Below, piece after piece: positions 11,715 through 22,631 of a DNA stretch of 64,000 bases. The notes beneath the pieces were generated by a model. That model did not search any database. It was not told where the DNA came from and saw only the letters and a program-made list of their open reading frames with translations. This stretch comes from Myxocyprinus asiaticus (Eukaryota > Chordata > Actinopteri > Cypriniformes > Catostomidae). Each line of letters starts with the position of its first letter. Position 1 is the stretch's first letter. A program made the position numbers and the translations under genes. The stretch lies in NCBI RefSeq assembly GCF_019703515.2, contig NC_059356.1, positions 26,465,197 through 26,529,196 of the forward strand. Reading direction: 5' to 3'.

Positions 11715-12346
11715 CAGTGTTGGGGAGTAACGGAATACATGAAACGGGATTACGTATTTAAAATACAAAATATAAGTAACTGTATTCCACTACAGTTACA
11801 ATTTAAATCATTGGTAATTAGAATACAGTTACATTCAAAAAGTATTTTGATAACTGAAGAGATTACTTTGCATTTTATTCTCATTTGTTTCATTTGATAT
11901 TTAGTCCTTTCAGATGGAAAACATTTATACATATAAATGATGCGATCCAAAGTGCATTTGAACAGCGGTGAAACACTTTCTCATGATGTGTTACATTCAT
12001 ACGAGCAGACAGAGAAGTTTGAAGTTTGGAGCAGAAGAAATATAAATAAACCTTGTGAAAATTGTCAGGTTTACGCTAAGCTAAAATGCTATTTCTAGCC
12101 ATTTTACATGCACATGTTACCAGGCACGATCATATTTTTTATCAAGAAAATTCACGTTAGATCATAATTAATTTTTTTCTAGTAAGACCTTTGATATTAG
12201 GGCAAAAATCAAATTCTTGATGATAAATTTTGTATTGTTTTCCTGACCTTGAGTAATCTAACGAAATACGTTACAAATTACATTTTAAAGCATGTATTCT
12301 GTAATCTGTAGTGGAATACATTTCAAAAGTAACCCTCCCAATCCTG
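11715..12346 (+). mobile_element. hAT-type MITE, copy 2 (632 bp) with perfect 8-bp target duplication
   Basis: It begins CAGTGTTGGGGAGTAACG and ends CCCTCCCAATCCTG. TATGTACA lies exactly on both sides (11707-11714 and 12347-12354). It aligns along its length with the reverse complement of 4880-5731 but lacks 209 bp present there (the equivalent of 4981-5189). That missing block is bounded by CAG repeats in copy 1, so an internal deletion by microhomology is likely. It has no transposase. Confidence 0.9.
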
Positions 12347-12354
12347 TATGTACA

Positions 12355-13816
12355 TATATTAATTAAATATGTTAAAAGTCGATTTACCCCAAAAGTGTAA
12401 ACACTGGGGCTCTGTGGCACTTTCAAAACAGTGCATTTTTGTTTGAGCTTCCCGACCAGTCCGACATGGCATGAGTTTATAGTGAGACTCTCTGTGTGAC
12501 CAGTGAAAGAAGGGGAAGTGTTCAGGAAACCTTTTGACAATGGTTTTTATTTTTGCAATTCTGTTTGGTGCTGCTGCAATGCAAATTTCTGCTTTATGTC
12601 TATTATAATGGCAGGTGAATAGATGACACTGAGTGGAATTGAAACAAACTCATGTGTTCCTGCTGAATTTGGGAAGGTGGAACTAGCTTAGGCCTGGATG
12701 TGTGAGAGGAGAGAGGATGTAAATGCATTTTGTCTGGTGACAGTGACTCATATCTAAAGCTGCTGTTCACTGCAGGGAGAGAGCCAGAGCAATGCACCCC
12801 CCCCCCCCCCCACCAAGTGTGCTCTTTTTCCTGCTCTCTCTCTCTGTCTCTCTCTATTACTCTCTAAAATCTTTTTGCCACTCTCTTAGCACACTTAATT
12901 TTGCAGTCTCATTTTTTGACTTCAGGAAACACAACCTAATACAAACAGCACGATCCCATCATACATTAGAATTCTCTCCCATTCCCTAAATGCACATTGA
13001 AATTATGCAGCCAATGAATACTCATTAGAGCAACTGCACAGTCCCATGGTTGACATTTTCAGCTGAACTGCATTTAATATGGAAAAATGAATATGAGAGA
13101 AGATGTAATTGTGTTTGCTAATTGTTAAACTTAAAAGTGTCCCTTGTTAATGACTGAACAGCACACACATACAAAGTTGTGACCTGGAATTTTGTCATTT
13201 AATTTGTATCTGACTAAAAAAAAGAAAGAAATTAAGCTCTATTGGAGATGTTTGGGCTCAGTGAAACATAACACATGGTTTATTACATCAAGACACTAAT
13301 GACATGTAAAACTTTAGAGTGCCACAGGGAATAAAGTGGAAAGCACCGGACTCTATCGCTCACAAAGAGTTTGTTTTATTCTGTAAGGACAATCAGGGAC
13401 AGGACAATGCTACAGAATTTACCGAGGATTCAAATGTTACGTCAGACTGATTAGCCAGATAAAGCTATATAACACTGCACAAATATTTTTGTCTGCAGTT
13501 TTGGGGGGAATTCCTGTAAGCTTTATGCTTAATTATTACCTTTCCATCAGAACTGATTAAAGTTCATTCTGTTTTTTAATACAGTTTGTTCTTGTCCTAT
13601 AATCTAATTGTCTGATATTTAGTGTAACAGCACTGGGACGCTTCACTGTTTGTACCACTTCATTGGTCTATATGACAGACTGTAAGTTTGTGTGGCTTGG
13701 CGACTTAGTTTAGAACTATTTTCATTAGCAGAGTAAAAATAGACAAAATATCTGTCCATTTTGTTTCTAAAAGTTATGTTAGTCTATATTAAATTCTTGC
13801 TTATAAAAATGTTGTA
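12355..13816. other. Non-coding stretch
   Basis: It includes a C-run near 12797-12811 and CT-rich sequence near 12831-12866. I see no gene or inverted-repeat element. Confidence 0.45.
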
Positions 13817-13917
13817 AATGTCAATGTCAATGTCAAATTTTATTTATAAAGCACATTTTAAAACAACTGAGGTTGACCCAAGCGCTGTACAATAAACAGG
13901 CATAAGAAAAGCAGATA

Positions 13918-14450
13918 CACTATATGGCCAAAAGTTTGTGGACACCATATGTGCTTGATGAACATTTGATTTCAAAACCTTAGGCATCAATTTTCCCCCT
14001 TTGCTGTAATAACAGTTTCCACTCTTTTGGGAAGGCTTTCCACTATACTGTATGTAGTAACATGACTGCAGGGATTTGCTCTCATTCAGACACAAGGCTA
14101 TCAGTGAGGTCAGGAACTGATGTCGGTCGATGGGGCCTGACTTACTGTTGCTGTTCCAGTTCACCCCAAAAGTGATCAGTGGGGTTCAGGTCTGGGCTTA
14201 GTGCAGGCCAGTCAGTTTCTTCCACGCCAGACACGGTAAACCATTTCTTTATGGACCTCACTTTGTTCACAGGGGCATTGTCATGCTGGGACAGAAAAGG
14301 GCTATCCCCAAACAGTTGCCACAAATTTGGAAGCACACAAAGCCCAAGCCATTACATAAAGAAACATTAAGATTTTTTTTACTGGATTTAATGGAGTAAC
14401 CAAATTCGTTAATTAGAAGGGGGTGTCCACAAACTTTTGGCCATATAGTG
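13918..14450 (-). mobile_element. Tc1-like element, internally deleted, CACTATATGGCC ends
   Basis: Both ends carry CACTATATGGCCAAAAGTTT (right end CACTATATGGCCAAAAGTTT on the reverse strand, followed by GTGGACACC), flanked by TA at 13916-13917 and 14451-14452. At 533 bp it is far shorter than an autonomous Tc1 element of about 1.3-1.6 kb. It still holds a transposase fragment on the minus strand. It sits inside the LINE, so it is younger than the LINE insertion. Confidence 0.9.
14142..14336 (-). pseudogene. Tc1 transposase C-terminal fragment
   Basis: The minus strand reads SQHDNAPVNKVRSIKKW followed by ALSPDLNPTDHFWGELE. The Asp of QHDNAP is the second catalytic Asp. The motif normally reading SPDLNPIEHLW has NPTD here, so the catalytic Glu is replaced by Asp. 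The spacing of 34 residues between the two positions agrees with the DD34E group. The helix-turn-helix domains and the first Asp are absent. Confidence 0.85.
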
Positions 14451-15480
14451 TAAAATGGACAATAATACCAACAAAGAAATAAAAATAAAAATAAAAAAAA
14501 GAGTAAAAAAAAAAAGATCAAACATACCAAAGCAAAGGATTCAAGGTTGATTAAAAGTCAACGAGAATAGATAGGTTTTAAGCCTAGATTTAAAAACAGA
14601 TAGAGATGGAGCAGTTCTGATGTGGACCAGCAGGCTGTTCCATAGCTTAGGGCCAGCTATGGCAAAGGCTTGGTCACCTCTCCTATCTTCAATCTGGATC
14701 TGGGAACAGAGAGCAGTCTGAGATCCCCTGATCTAAGAGATCTGGCTTGTGTGGGTGCAGCAAATCATTGTTTAATGATTTATAAACAAATAATATGATT
14801 TTCAAATAAATTCTGTATCTAACCGGCAACCAATGCAGTGAAACTAAAATTGGAGTGATGTGTTCATTTTAACGTCTGCCCTTCAGAAGTCTAGCTGCAG
14901 CATTTTGGACCATTTGAAGATGACAGAGAGATGATCAATTTACTCCAATATAGAGGGAATTACAGTAATCTAAGCATGATGATATAAAGGCATGAATAAC
15001 CTTTTCAAATTCCTCAAAGAAAGAAAAGGTTTTACTTTCGTAAAAAGTCGTTGATTGAAGAACCTCTATCTTATCATAGCATTTATTTGTGTATCGAATT
15101 TTAGACTGCTGTCAAATAACATTGCAGTATAGGGAGAGAGGTTGCCTAATTCAAAATTACACACATTTTTACAGTCGTTAAGTCAAAGCAAAAAAAGTTT
15201 TGTTCGCATTCAGATTCAAAATAATTTGTGTCAGCCACATTTTGAATTCCTTTAGGCAGGCTAATAGCAGCTCGAGGGCATATTTTTCATTGCACTTTAG
15301 TGGAAGATAGATTTGGGTGTTGTCAGCATAGCAGTGAACAGACTGCTTTTTTATTAAATATAAATTTAACATATTTATTAAAAATAGAACCCATAGGAAA
15401 TATGAATAGTGAAAATAAAATGAGGCCAAGAATCGAGCCCTGTGGCACACCACAAGAGAGATGCGCTGCAGAGGATGTAT

Positions 15481-15779
15481 GCTGACCAAGACAGACATCT
15501 TGAAATCAAGAAATCCATTCTCTGATGCTAAACAAGAAGATTAGTAAGAAAGTGCATGTAAGGCCACTACATTTTTAAGTCATTATTTTTTCTGTCAGTC
15601 CTGTCAGTTGCAAGCTGCGCTATGATTTGAAACTGATCTACAGAGAGACGGCCCTCATTCTGTGAAACTCCATGATTCAAGACTCTATGAGATGATTGTT
15701 AATTGGTAGGAAGGAAATTATACAGTCTGGTGTGAAAACAAGACCAGTAACAGTTAGTAGAACAGATGCTGTGATGGTG

Positions 15780-15849
<70 letters not shown>

Positions 15850-16102
15850 GGGGGGTTGGGGGTGGCAATCTGTTTTCTGAGGAAGACTGCAGCAGTGAGA
15901 TGTTCTGCGTCGTGTTTGGCTGTAATGGCTCATTGAGAGGAGACTGAAAAACAGAGTGTTTGTCAGAAGCATGCTGTGCTGCTTTGGCAGAACTCTGCAG
16001 GTCAACACAGCAAGCAGAACACATACACGCACAACCAGACTGTAAAGACACAGTAGAAATCAACTCATTCAGGGTCTGATTTCTCTTTCTCTTCTTCGTG
16101 TA
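15481..16102. other. Non-coding stretch with a long TG microsatellite
   Basis: Apart from the TG tract I see nothing. Open frames on both strands here are produced by the repeat (poly Cys-Val and poly Thr-His) and should not be read as genes. Confidence 0.6.
15785..15848 (+). repeat. (TG)n microsatellite, about 64 bp
   Basis: Uninterrupted TG units followed by a G-rich run (TTGGGGGGTTGGGGGTGG). Confidence 0.97.
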
Positions 16103-16340
16103 CAGTACTGTGCAAAAGTTTTAGGCACTTTGGAAAAATGTTGCATAGTGAGGATGTCTTCAAAAATAATGCCATAAATAGTTTTCATTTATCAGTTAAC
16201 GTCATATAAAGTCCAGCAAACATAAAAAAAAATAAATAAAAAAAAAGCTATATCAATATTTGGTGTGACCACCTTTGCCTTCAAAACAGCACCAATTCTC
16301 CTAGGTACACCTGGATACAATTTTTCTTGGTTGTTGGCAG

Positions 16341-16814
16341 TGTCACGAACACCGGTGAATATTCCTCAGTCAACCACCGGAGGTCTCACTCACCTGAATA
16401 TTAACATTGAACTACACTTCCCAAGTGCCCACATGCCCGGACTGATTACATTACACCTGCCTCATATCACTCAGTCTATTTAAGCCTGATGTGTGTGTTC
16501 ATTCATTGCGAAGTCTTGTTTGCCCTGGCTACATTTCTGAGCGTTATTACGTACTCCGTTGATCTACCCGTGTTTGACTCTGCTTTGGATTTAACTTGTA
16601 CGATTCTCTGCTGCCTGCCCATTACTGTGTTTGCCTGGACTATCTCTATTGTTGTTTTGCTGCCTGCCCCGATCCTTTGCCTGTTTGAATAAGTTACTGC
16701 CCTGTCTCTGATATTGTTGGTTGCCCTGGTTATTTTACCCACGCCTGTTTGTACTTGAACTTGTTGTGTTAATAAACCGCACATGGATCCCACTCAGCCT
16801 GAGTCAGTGTTACA
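16341..16814 (+). repeat. 5' LTR of the chromodomain gypsy element
   Basis: It begins TGTCACGAAC and ends GTGTTACA. Its 3' boundary is fixed by comparison with 20696-21170, where identity stops after TTACAG. It holds a TATA-type box (TATTTAAG near 16478) and AATAAA at 16771-16776. The Gag start codon (16783) lies inside it. Confidence 0.92.
16477..16517 (+). promoter_or_regulatory. LTR core promoter and predicted transcript start
   Basis: CTATTTAAGCC supplies a TATA-type box. About 25-30 bases downstream the sequence is TGCGAAGTCTTG. If transcription starts there, the RNA would begin near GAAGTCTT (16510-16517), which is the exact reverse complement of AAGACTTC found just after the LTR at 16816-16823. 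The 3' LTR keeps both the box and GAAGTCTT. Confidence 0.5.
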
Positions 16815-17702
16815 GAAGACTTCACCAACTACCGATCCAGCGGTGCTCATGCAACTGTTCAGTGAACTCTCTGCCAAAGCTAACCTACTGGCATCTCACC
16901 AACAACAACTCTGGCGACTCTCCACACTAACGGAAGAGTTAGTTAAATCCGTGCAGAGTCTCCATCAGCCCGCACCTGAATCCGCTTCCACAACGCCTCA
17001 AGCGAGTCAGGTACCAGTCTCAATGCCTCATAGTACAGTGACTGCTAATCCACGTTTAGCCTTTCCAGAAAAATTTGATGGCACCCCAATCAAGTGTAAA
17101 GGCTTCCTTATGCAATGCTCTATGTTCCTGGCTCAACAGCTCTCGTTATACTTGTCTGATGATAGTAAGATCTCTCTTGTGTGTTCTCTGCTCACAGGTA
17201 AGGCGTTGGAATGGGCAACAGCTGTCTGGGCCAATCAAGGACTAAACCGTGCCAATTTCAATGAATTTGTTCAACGTCTGAGAGAGGTGTTCGAACATTC
17301 TGAGGGAGGAAGGAGTGCTGGTGAGCAACTGCTTGCCCTTCATCAGGGTAGAAATCTTTTCGCACTCTTACTGCGCAGACTGTGTGGGTGGAGGACACAC
17401 TAAAAGTGTTTCGTCAAGGATTAAACATTGACGTGCAATCCGAGCTGGCCTGCCGTGATGAAGGCAGAACCCTGGACCAATTCATCAACCTCGCTATTCG
17501 TACTGACAATCTCATTAGCTCCAGGAGATCAAATCGATTTTCCAGTCCTCTCACTCAAACACATCAACCCAGTGATGTTGCTGAACCGATGCAGGTTGGT
17601 CAAACTCATCTCACCTCAGAGGAGCATGAACACTGCATCAGGAACCATCTCTGTTTATATTGTAGCCAAATGGGTCATTTAAGAGCTGACTGTCCGACAT
17701 GA
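16783..17702 (+). pseudogene. gypsy Gag with CCHC zinc knuckle, one frameshift
   Basis: The reading frame opens at ATG 16783, within the LTR, with MDPTQPESVLQ, and runs to a stop at 17401-17403. A frame change around 17350-17390 leads to 17382-17702, which carries [14 protein letters not shown] and ends with [14 protein letters not shown] (17652-17693), a C-x2-C-x4-H-x4-C knuckle. The middle block resembles retrotransposon Gag (PEKFDGTPIKCKGFLMQC). Gag would assemble the particle and bind RNA. The frameshift separates the structural part from the knuckle. Beginning Gag inside the LTR means any change there must suit both promoter and protein. Confidence 0.88.
16815..16823 (+). promoter_or_regulatory. 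Putative self-priming primer-binding site
   Basis: The sequence after the LTR is GAAGACTTC. It does not begin with the TGG expected for pairing to a tRNA CCA end. Eight bases (AAGACTTC) pair with GAAGTCTT at the predicted transcript start. This is the arrangement used by the Tf1/sushi group, which primes reverse transcription from the 5' end of its own RNA. It is an inference from complementarity and position. Confidence 0.5.
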
Positions 17703-17707
17703 CCCCC

Positions 17708-20596
17708 TCAAACACACAATCGCAGGGTAAGTGTGTTGATTCCCTTTATCCAAACCACTGCTTGTATTGAAGTGCCAATAAAATTAACGTCCCTGTCAGA
17801 TACCATCATCACTAAAGCCTTGTTAGATTCGGGGGCAGTGGGCAACTTTATTGATGAGAATTTAGCCCGATAGCATAAGATACCACTAATTCCTTGCAAC
17901 TCTCCTTTGGCAGTGGTAGCGCTAGATGGGAGTCCCCTGGGGACCTGCCAGTTTCTGTACACCACCACTGACCTCATTTTGCACAAAGGTGTAACACAAA
18001 GGTGACTAACGAGTCCAACATAGCACCACATATACCTTCTGAATATGCTGATTTGTTTGAAGCCTTCAGTGAAACCAATGTCTTGCAAGTACCACCGCAT
18101 CGTTCTAGTGACTGTGCCATTGATCTGTTACCTGGCACCTCCTAGAGGCAGAATCTTTCCCCTGTCAGAACCTGAGGCTAAAGCCAAGGGTTTCATTCAT
18201 TCATCCACTTCACCGGCAGTAGCAGGATTCTTCTTCATAGGAAAGAAGGATGGGGACCTTCATCCTTGTACTGATTATCGTGGTCTAAATGATATAATGG
18301 TTAAATTCAGATATCCCTTACCCCTGGTCCCCACAGTTTTGGAACAACTAAGAACTGCTAAGTTTTACTCTAAGCTTGATCTATGCTGTGCGTACAACCT
18401 CATTCACATTTGAGAGGGGGATGAGTGGAAAACTGCCTTTTCTACCAGCAACAGGCACTATGAATATCTCGTTATGCCATTCGGACTGTCCAATAGTCCA
18501 TCTGTGTTCCAGTCTTTCATAAATTACATATTCAGAGACATGCTTAACCAGGGCTTAATTGTGTATATATAGATGACATCCTGATTTATTCAGACACCCT
18601 GGAGGAAGCAGGTCCGGGCAGTTCTTAAGCATCTCATGGAACACCAATTGCATGCCAAAGTAGAGAAATGTGAATTCCACCAAACTTCAATTTCCTTCCT
18701 CGGTTATATCATCAGTCCAGAAGGGGTGTCTATGGACGAGGGCAAGGTATGAGCGGTTCTAAAGTGGCCTCAACCCACTACTGTAAAGGAACTACAATGA
18801 TTCTAAGGATTTGAACATTTTTACAGAAGATTCATTTGAAACTTCAGCATTGTCGTCGCTCCACTCACCACCATGACAAAGGGAGGTAATACCAAGCTTC
18901 GCTGGTCTTCTGATGCCATCCAAGCCTTTAATGAATTGAAAAGTCACTTCACTTCTGCTCCTATTCTGCATCATCTTGATCCCAACATACCTTTTGTGGT
19001 TGAAGTAGACGCATCAAACACTGGTACTGGCACTATCCTCTCTCAATGCCAAGGTAATCCTCCTAAGCTTTCCCTTGTGCGTACTACTCACATAAACTCT
19101 CCTCGGCTGAACAGAAATATGATGTGGGCAATCGTGAACTGTTGGCCATGAAAGCAGCATTTGAAAAATGGCGACACTGGCTGGAGGGGGTCAGACATCC
19201 ATTTCTGGTATTAACCAATCATCGCAACCTCGAATACTTGCGCTAAACCCCAGACAAGCCATATGGGCACTATTTTTCACTCATTTTAACTTTTCAATCA
19301 CTTGTCATCCAGGATCAAAGAACATCAAAGTTGACTCACTATCCCGTCAATTTGACTCTCATCCTCTCTGATCCTCGCTCCGGTCCAGTGGGACATCATG
19401 TCCAAAATCTCCCAGGCACATGCACAGAACCTGGCCCCTCCAGAATGTCTGCCCAACCGAACATTTGTTCCACCTACTCTACGAGAAAAGGTAATCTTAT
19501 GGGTGCACTCCTCCACAAGCTCTGGCCATCCAGGCATTACCACCACAGTACAATTGTTAAGAAATCAGTTCTCGTGGGAGACATTACAGGCAGACACCAG
19601 TATATTCATGAACACTTGTCACACCTGTGCCACAGCAGAAACACCCAGACAACTACCGGCAGGGTTGCTACAACCTCTACCCATTCCACAACGACCGTGG
19701 TCCCACATCGCCATTGATTTTGTCACCGATCTACCCATCTCCCAAGGTAACAGCACCATATTAACTGTCATTGATCATTTTTCTAAAACATGTCGACTAA
19801 TACCCGTGTCTAAGCTTCCATCAGCCTTTGAAACCACAGAACATCTTTTCCATTATGTGTTCCGCTACTATGGTCTTCCTGAAGACATTGTCTCTGGGTT
19901 TGGACAGCTTTCTTTCGACTACTTAATGTCAATATAAGTCTCACTTCAGGTTATCACCCCCAGTCTAATGGCCAGATGGAACATCTGAATCAAGAACTCA
20001 CCAAATTCCTTTGCATGTACTGTCAACAGAATCAAGCCGATGAACAGACGTGAACCATCTGATGTACCTGCTGTTAACGACTGGTTTCAACGTAGTGAGG
20101 CTGTTTGGGATCAAGCTCATTTCCATCTACAGCGTGCCATCAACAGGGGAAAGGAACAAGCGGACTGCCATCATCGTCCCAGTCCCAACTACGTTCCAGG
20201 ACAGTGGGTGTGGCTTTCAACCCGGGACCTTCGTCTCCATCTACCTTGCAAAAGCTCAGTCCAAGGTATGTGGGTCTGTTCAAAATACTAAGACAAATCA
20301 ATCCTGTGTCATATTGCCTCCAAGTACCTGCTAATTATCATATTTCTCCCACTTTTCATGTCTCTCTGCTGAAACCTGCCGGTGGTCCGAGGATGGAGGA
20401 GGAAGGCGATGATGCAGGCACCTCACCCATGATCGTGGATGGCGAGGAGGCATTCCTAGTACGAGATCTGCTAGATTCCAGATGTCGGGAAAGCCAGATC
20501 CAATATCTGGTAGATTGGGAGAGGTACGGTCTGGAGGAGAGGTCCTGGGTCAAGGCGGATGATATCCTCGACCCCAATCTCATCACAGAATTTTAA
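17708..20596 (+). pseudogene. gypsy Pol: protease, RT, RNase H, integrase, chromodomain; many lesions
   Basis: Protease: LLDSGAVGNFIDE near 17820-17860, stop at 17871. [20 protein letters not shown] (18241-18294) and [11 protein letters not shown], then TGA at 18411 where an Arg codon CGA is likely ancestral. The YIDD catalytic motif (18563-18579) has a 2-base TA gain in a TATATA run. RNase [12 protein letters not shown], later frame-shifted. Integrase: HHCC zinc region and IDFVTDLP with the first Asp; the segment with the second Asp is deleted near 19893; the third block ([13 protein letters not shown]) remains. The tail ([20 protein letters not shown]) leads into a chromodomain (20444-20593, [17 protein letters not shown]), which in chromoviruses directs insertion to particular chromatin. 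Confidence 0.9.
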
Positions 20597-20695
20597 AGGA
20601 CTCACCCAGAGAAACCGGCCCCTCGACCTCGAGAAAGACCCCAACGTCGGATGTGCTCTTGCGTCAGGAGCCGCTCGCGTGGGGAGGGGGGGCTC

Positions 20696-21170
20696 TGTCA
20701 CGAACACTGGTGAAGATTCCTAAATCGACCACCGGAGGTCTCACTCACCTGAATATTAATATTGAACTACACTTCCCATGTGCCCACATGCCTGGACTGA
20801 TTATGCTACACCTGCCTCATATCACTCAGACTATTTAAGCCCGATGTGTGTGTTCATTCACTGCGAAGTCTTGTTTTCCCCAGCTACATTTCTGAGCGTT
20901 ATTACTTACTCTGTTGAACTACCCGTGTTTGACTCTACGCTGGATTTATCTTGTACAATTCTCTGCTGCCTGCCCATTACTGTGTTTGCCTGGACTATCT
21001 CTATTGTTGTTTTGCTGCCTGCCCCGATCCTTTGCCTGTTTGACTACGTTACTGCCCTGTCTCTGATATTGTTGGTTGCCCTGGTTATTTTACCCACGCC
21101 TGTTTGTACTCTGAACTTGTTGTGTTAATAAACCGCACATGGATCCCACTCAGCCTGAGTCAGTGTTACA
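20696..21170 (+). repeat. 3' LTR of the chromodomain gypsy element, with purine tract
   Basis: It starts TGTCACGAAC straight after the purine-rich GTGGGGAGGGGGGGCTC (20679-20695), the plus-strand primer site, and ends TGTTACA before the GGCAG duplication. It keeps the TATA-type box, the GAAGTCTT motif and AATAAA of the 5' LTR. Confidence 0.92.
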
Positions 21171-21639
21171 GGCAGATAGGATGTACCAAGTTCTTCTATA
21201 TATTTCGGCTGTCTCAATTGCTTCTGTCTCTTCTTGTAATCCCAGACTGACTCAATATTCAGTGGGGGGCTCTGTGGAGACCATGCCATCTGTTGCAGGG
21301 CTCCCTGTTCTTCTATTCTATTCTATTTGCAAAAGAAATGTTTGGGAGTCTAAAATGTGTATTTCCCATTGACACACTAAAGCTGAAAATATAAATAACC
21401 ATCTTAAGACAAATGTTTTTTTGAAGCATCTTATGTGCCTAAGACTTTTGCACAGTACTGTAATTCATATAAAGTCAAAAGAGCTGAACAAAAATCTAAG
21501 TTTGACTTTAAATGTGGTTTTGAGGACACTAAAGCTAAAGTGCTTTCACATCACTGATTTGATAGACAGCAACTTGGCGATTATAATTTTTTTCTTGTAC
21601 TCTTATGGGATTCGTGAATAAAGTTTTACTCTCACTGCA

Positions 21640-21951
21640 CTGAAAAAAATTTTGCTTCATGTAGCAACATTAACATTTACTGGTTTGATTCAAGTAAAAA
21701 TATAATTTAACATGTTTGAATCAACCTGACATTATTAATGAATGAATGTATGTATGAATGTTACACTTATATTTGTGCTTTTTTGACACTACACTCAAAG
21801 CGCTTTACACAGTGAACAGGGGACTCTCCTCAACCACCACTAGTGCAGTAGCTTACATTAGCTTACACCACCAACAAAAAAAATTAAGGGTTAGGTCAGG
21901 TTAGCTACTTACGGTAACAATTGTAAGTTCTCACTTTTTACAGTGTGGACC
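21640..21951. mobile_element. MITE with CACTG...CAGTG ends
   Basis: The ends are CACTGAAAAAAATTTTGC and, on the reverse strand, CACTGTAAAAAGTGAGAAC. The interior has TGAA/TGTA repeats near 21737-21760 and no coding frame. The flanks show no clear duplication. This is a common AT-rich teleost repeat type. Confidence 0.5.
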
Positions 21952-22049
21952 AGAGGCTGTGGGAATGTATGCTGATGGCTTGACCCACACGGCATCTCTG
22001 TGCTGATTGTAAGGGAGAATCTATGGAATTATGTGAAATAGATTTACAA

Positions 22050-22200
22050 AAAGTCCCAAAAAGTTTGGACACTTAAAGCACACTTAAAAATATTTGAATG
22101 ATATTTGCATTAATCACAAAATATCAAGCCAAAAAGTGGCACCTGCAAACAAATGATGCTAAACTTTTTCTCAGAACTAACTTAATTTTGCGAGCCATCC
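22050..22200 (+). mobile_element. Relic of a Tc1-type MITE
   Basis: The motifs AAAGTTTGGACACTT, AAAATATCAAGCCAAAAAG, TGGCACCTGCAAA and TTTTTCTCAGAACTAA recur, with changes, at 30254-30500 and on the minus strand at 37880-38042. Only the left terminal part is recognisable, so the limits are approximate. Confidence 0.45.
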
Positions 22201-22296
22201 CTATAGCCTTTTTCTATCACTTTTAACCAGCTAGTCCCAAAGTAATTTTTATTGGATGTACACTACATTATTGGATGTATACATTGAATATATTTT

Positions 22297-22489
22297 AGCC
22301 TATTTTTAAGATTTACAAGTGTAATTTCACAACAACATTTCCATCAAATTAAATTGCATTTGATCTTTGACTAAATTAAATTAATAAAACTTACATATAT
22401 TCAATATTTAATTTTGTCAAAGATTACTCAATTAAATTTGATTGAATTTTTGTTTTTAAATTAAAATATGTAAATCTTAAAAATAGGCC
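22297..22489. repeat. AT-rich foldback element (about 190 bp inverted repeat)
   Basis: AGCCTATTTTTAAGATTTAC at the left is repeated on the opposite strand at the right (TGTAAATCTTAAAAATAGGC, 22470-22489). Inner stretches (AATTAAATTGCATTTGATC and AAAGATTACTCAATTAAATT) are also partly complementary, so most of the block could form one hairpin. Confidence 0.65.
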
Positions 22490-22631
22490 TTTTTTATACA
22501 AAATAATTCCTCTGAAATCTGTGCAAACCTCTTTGAGATTCTGTGGATACACATTCCACTGATGGTTAAAGGGACAGCATCAGCCAGTGTGAGATTGTTT
22601 TAAAGCTTGACAGTTTGACCAGACAATTTGA

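Larger units (their letters stand above)
13817..15480 (-). mobile_element. 5'-truncated L2/CR1-type LINE, antisense, split by a Tc1 relic
   Basis: Read on the minus strand, the region encodes VPQGSILG (reverse transcriptase motif, near 15450), then HCYADNTQIYLP (the YADD catalytic block, with the second Asp changed to Asn), then FAIAGPKLWNSLLVHIRTAP and a KSRLKTYLF block typical of the C-terminus of L2/CR1-like LINE RTs. The 3' end carries hexamer repeats (TGTCAA on the + strand, 13819-13836), as expected for LINEs ending in a short tandem repeat. Several frameshifts are present. Positions 13918-14450 are a later insertion. The 5' limit near 15480 is approximate. Confidence 0.75.
16341..21170 (+). 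mobile_element. Chromodomain Ty3/gypsy retrotransposon (Tf1/sushi-like), 4.8 kb, decayed
   Basis: It has two LTRs of 474 and 475 bp, Gag with a CCHC knuckle, protease, reverse transcriptase, RNase H, integrase and a C-terminal chromodomain: the order of chromoviruses. A 5-bp target duplication GGCAG flanks it (16336-16340 and 21171-21175). By hand I count about 27 substitutions and one indel between the LTRs, so the insertion is not recent. Pol has stops, frameshifts and deletions, so it cannot move by itself. It sits inside a Tc1-type element. Confidence 0.93.
16103..21460. mobile_element. Small Tc1-type element (about 520 bp) split by a gypsy insertion
   Basis: The left end CAGTACTGTGCAAAAGTTTT (16103) matches the reverse strand of the right end (CAGTACTGTGCAAAAGTCTT, ending 21460). 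TA lies outside each end (16101-16102, 21461-21462). The two halves, 16103-16340 and 21176-21460, join at GGCAG, which the gypsy element duplicated. The left half has the antisense C-terminal part of a Tc1 transposase reading, far too degraded to assign residues. The element predates the gypsy insertion. Confidence 0.88.

Noticed and set aside
15677..16063. Open frames on both strands through the TG tract
   Set aside because: They exist because TG/CA repeats have no stops (Cys-Val or Thr-His runs). Same for 41602-41808 and the TA tract at 59345-59619.
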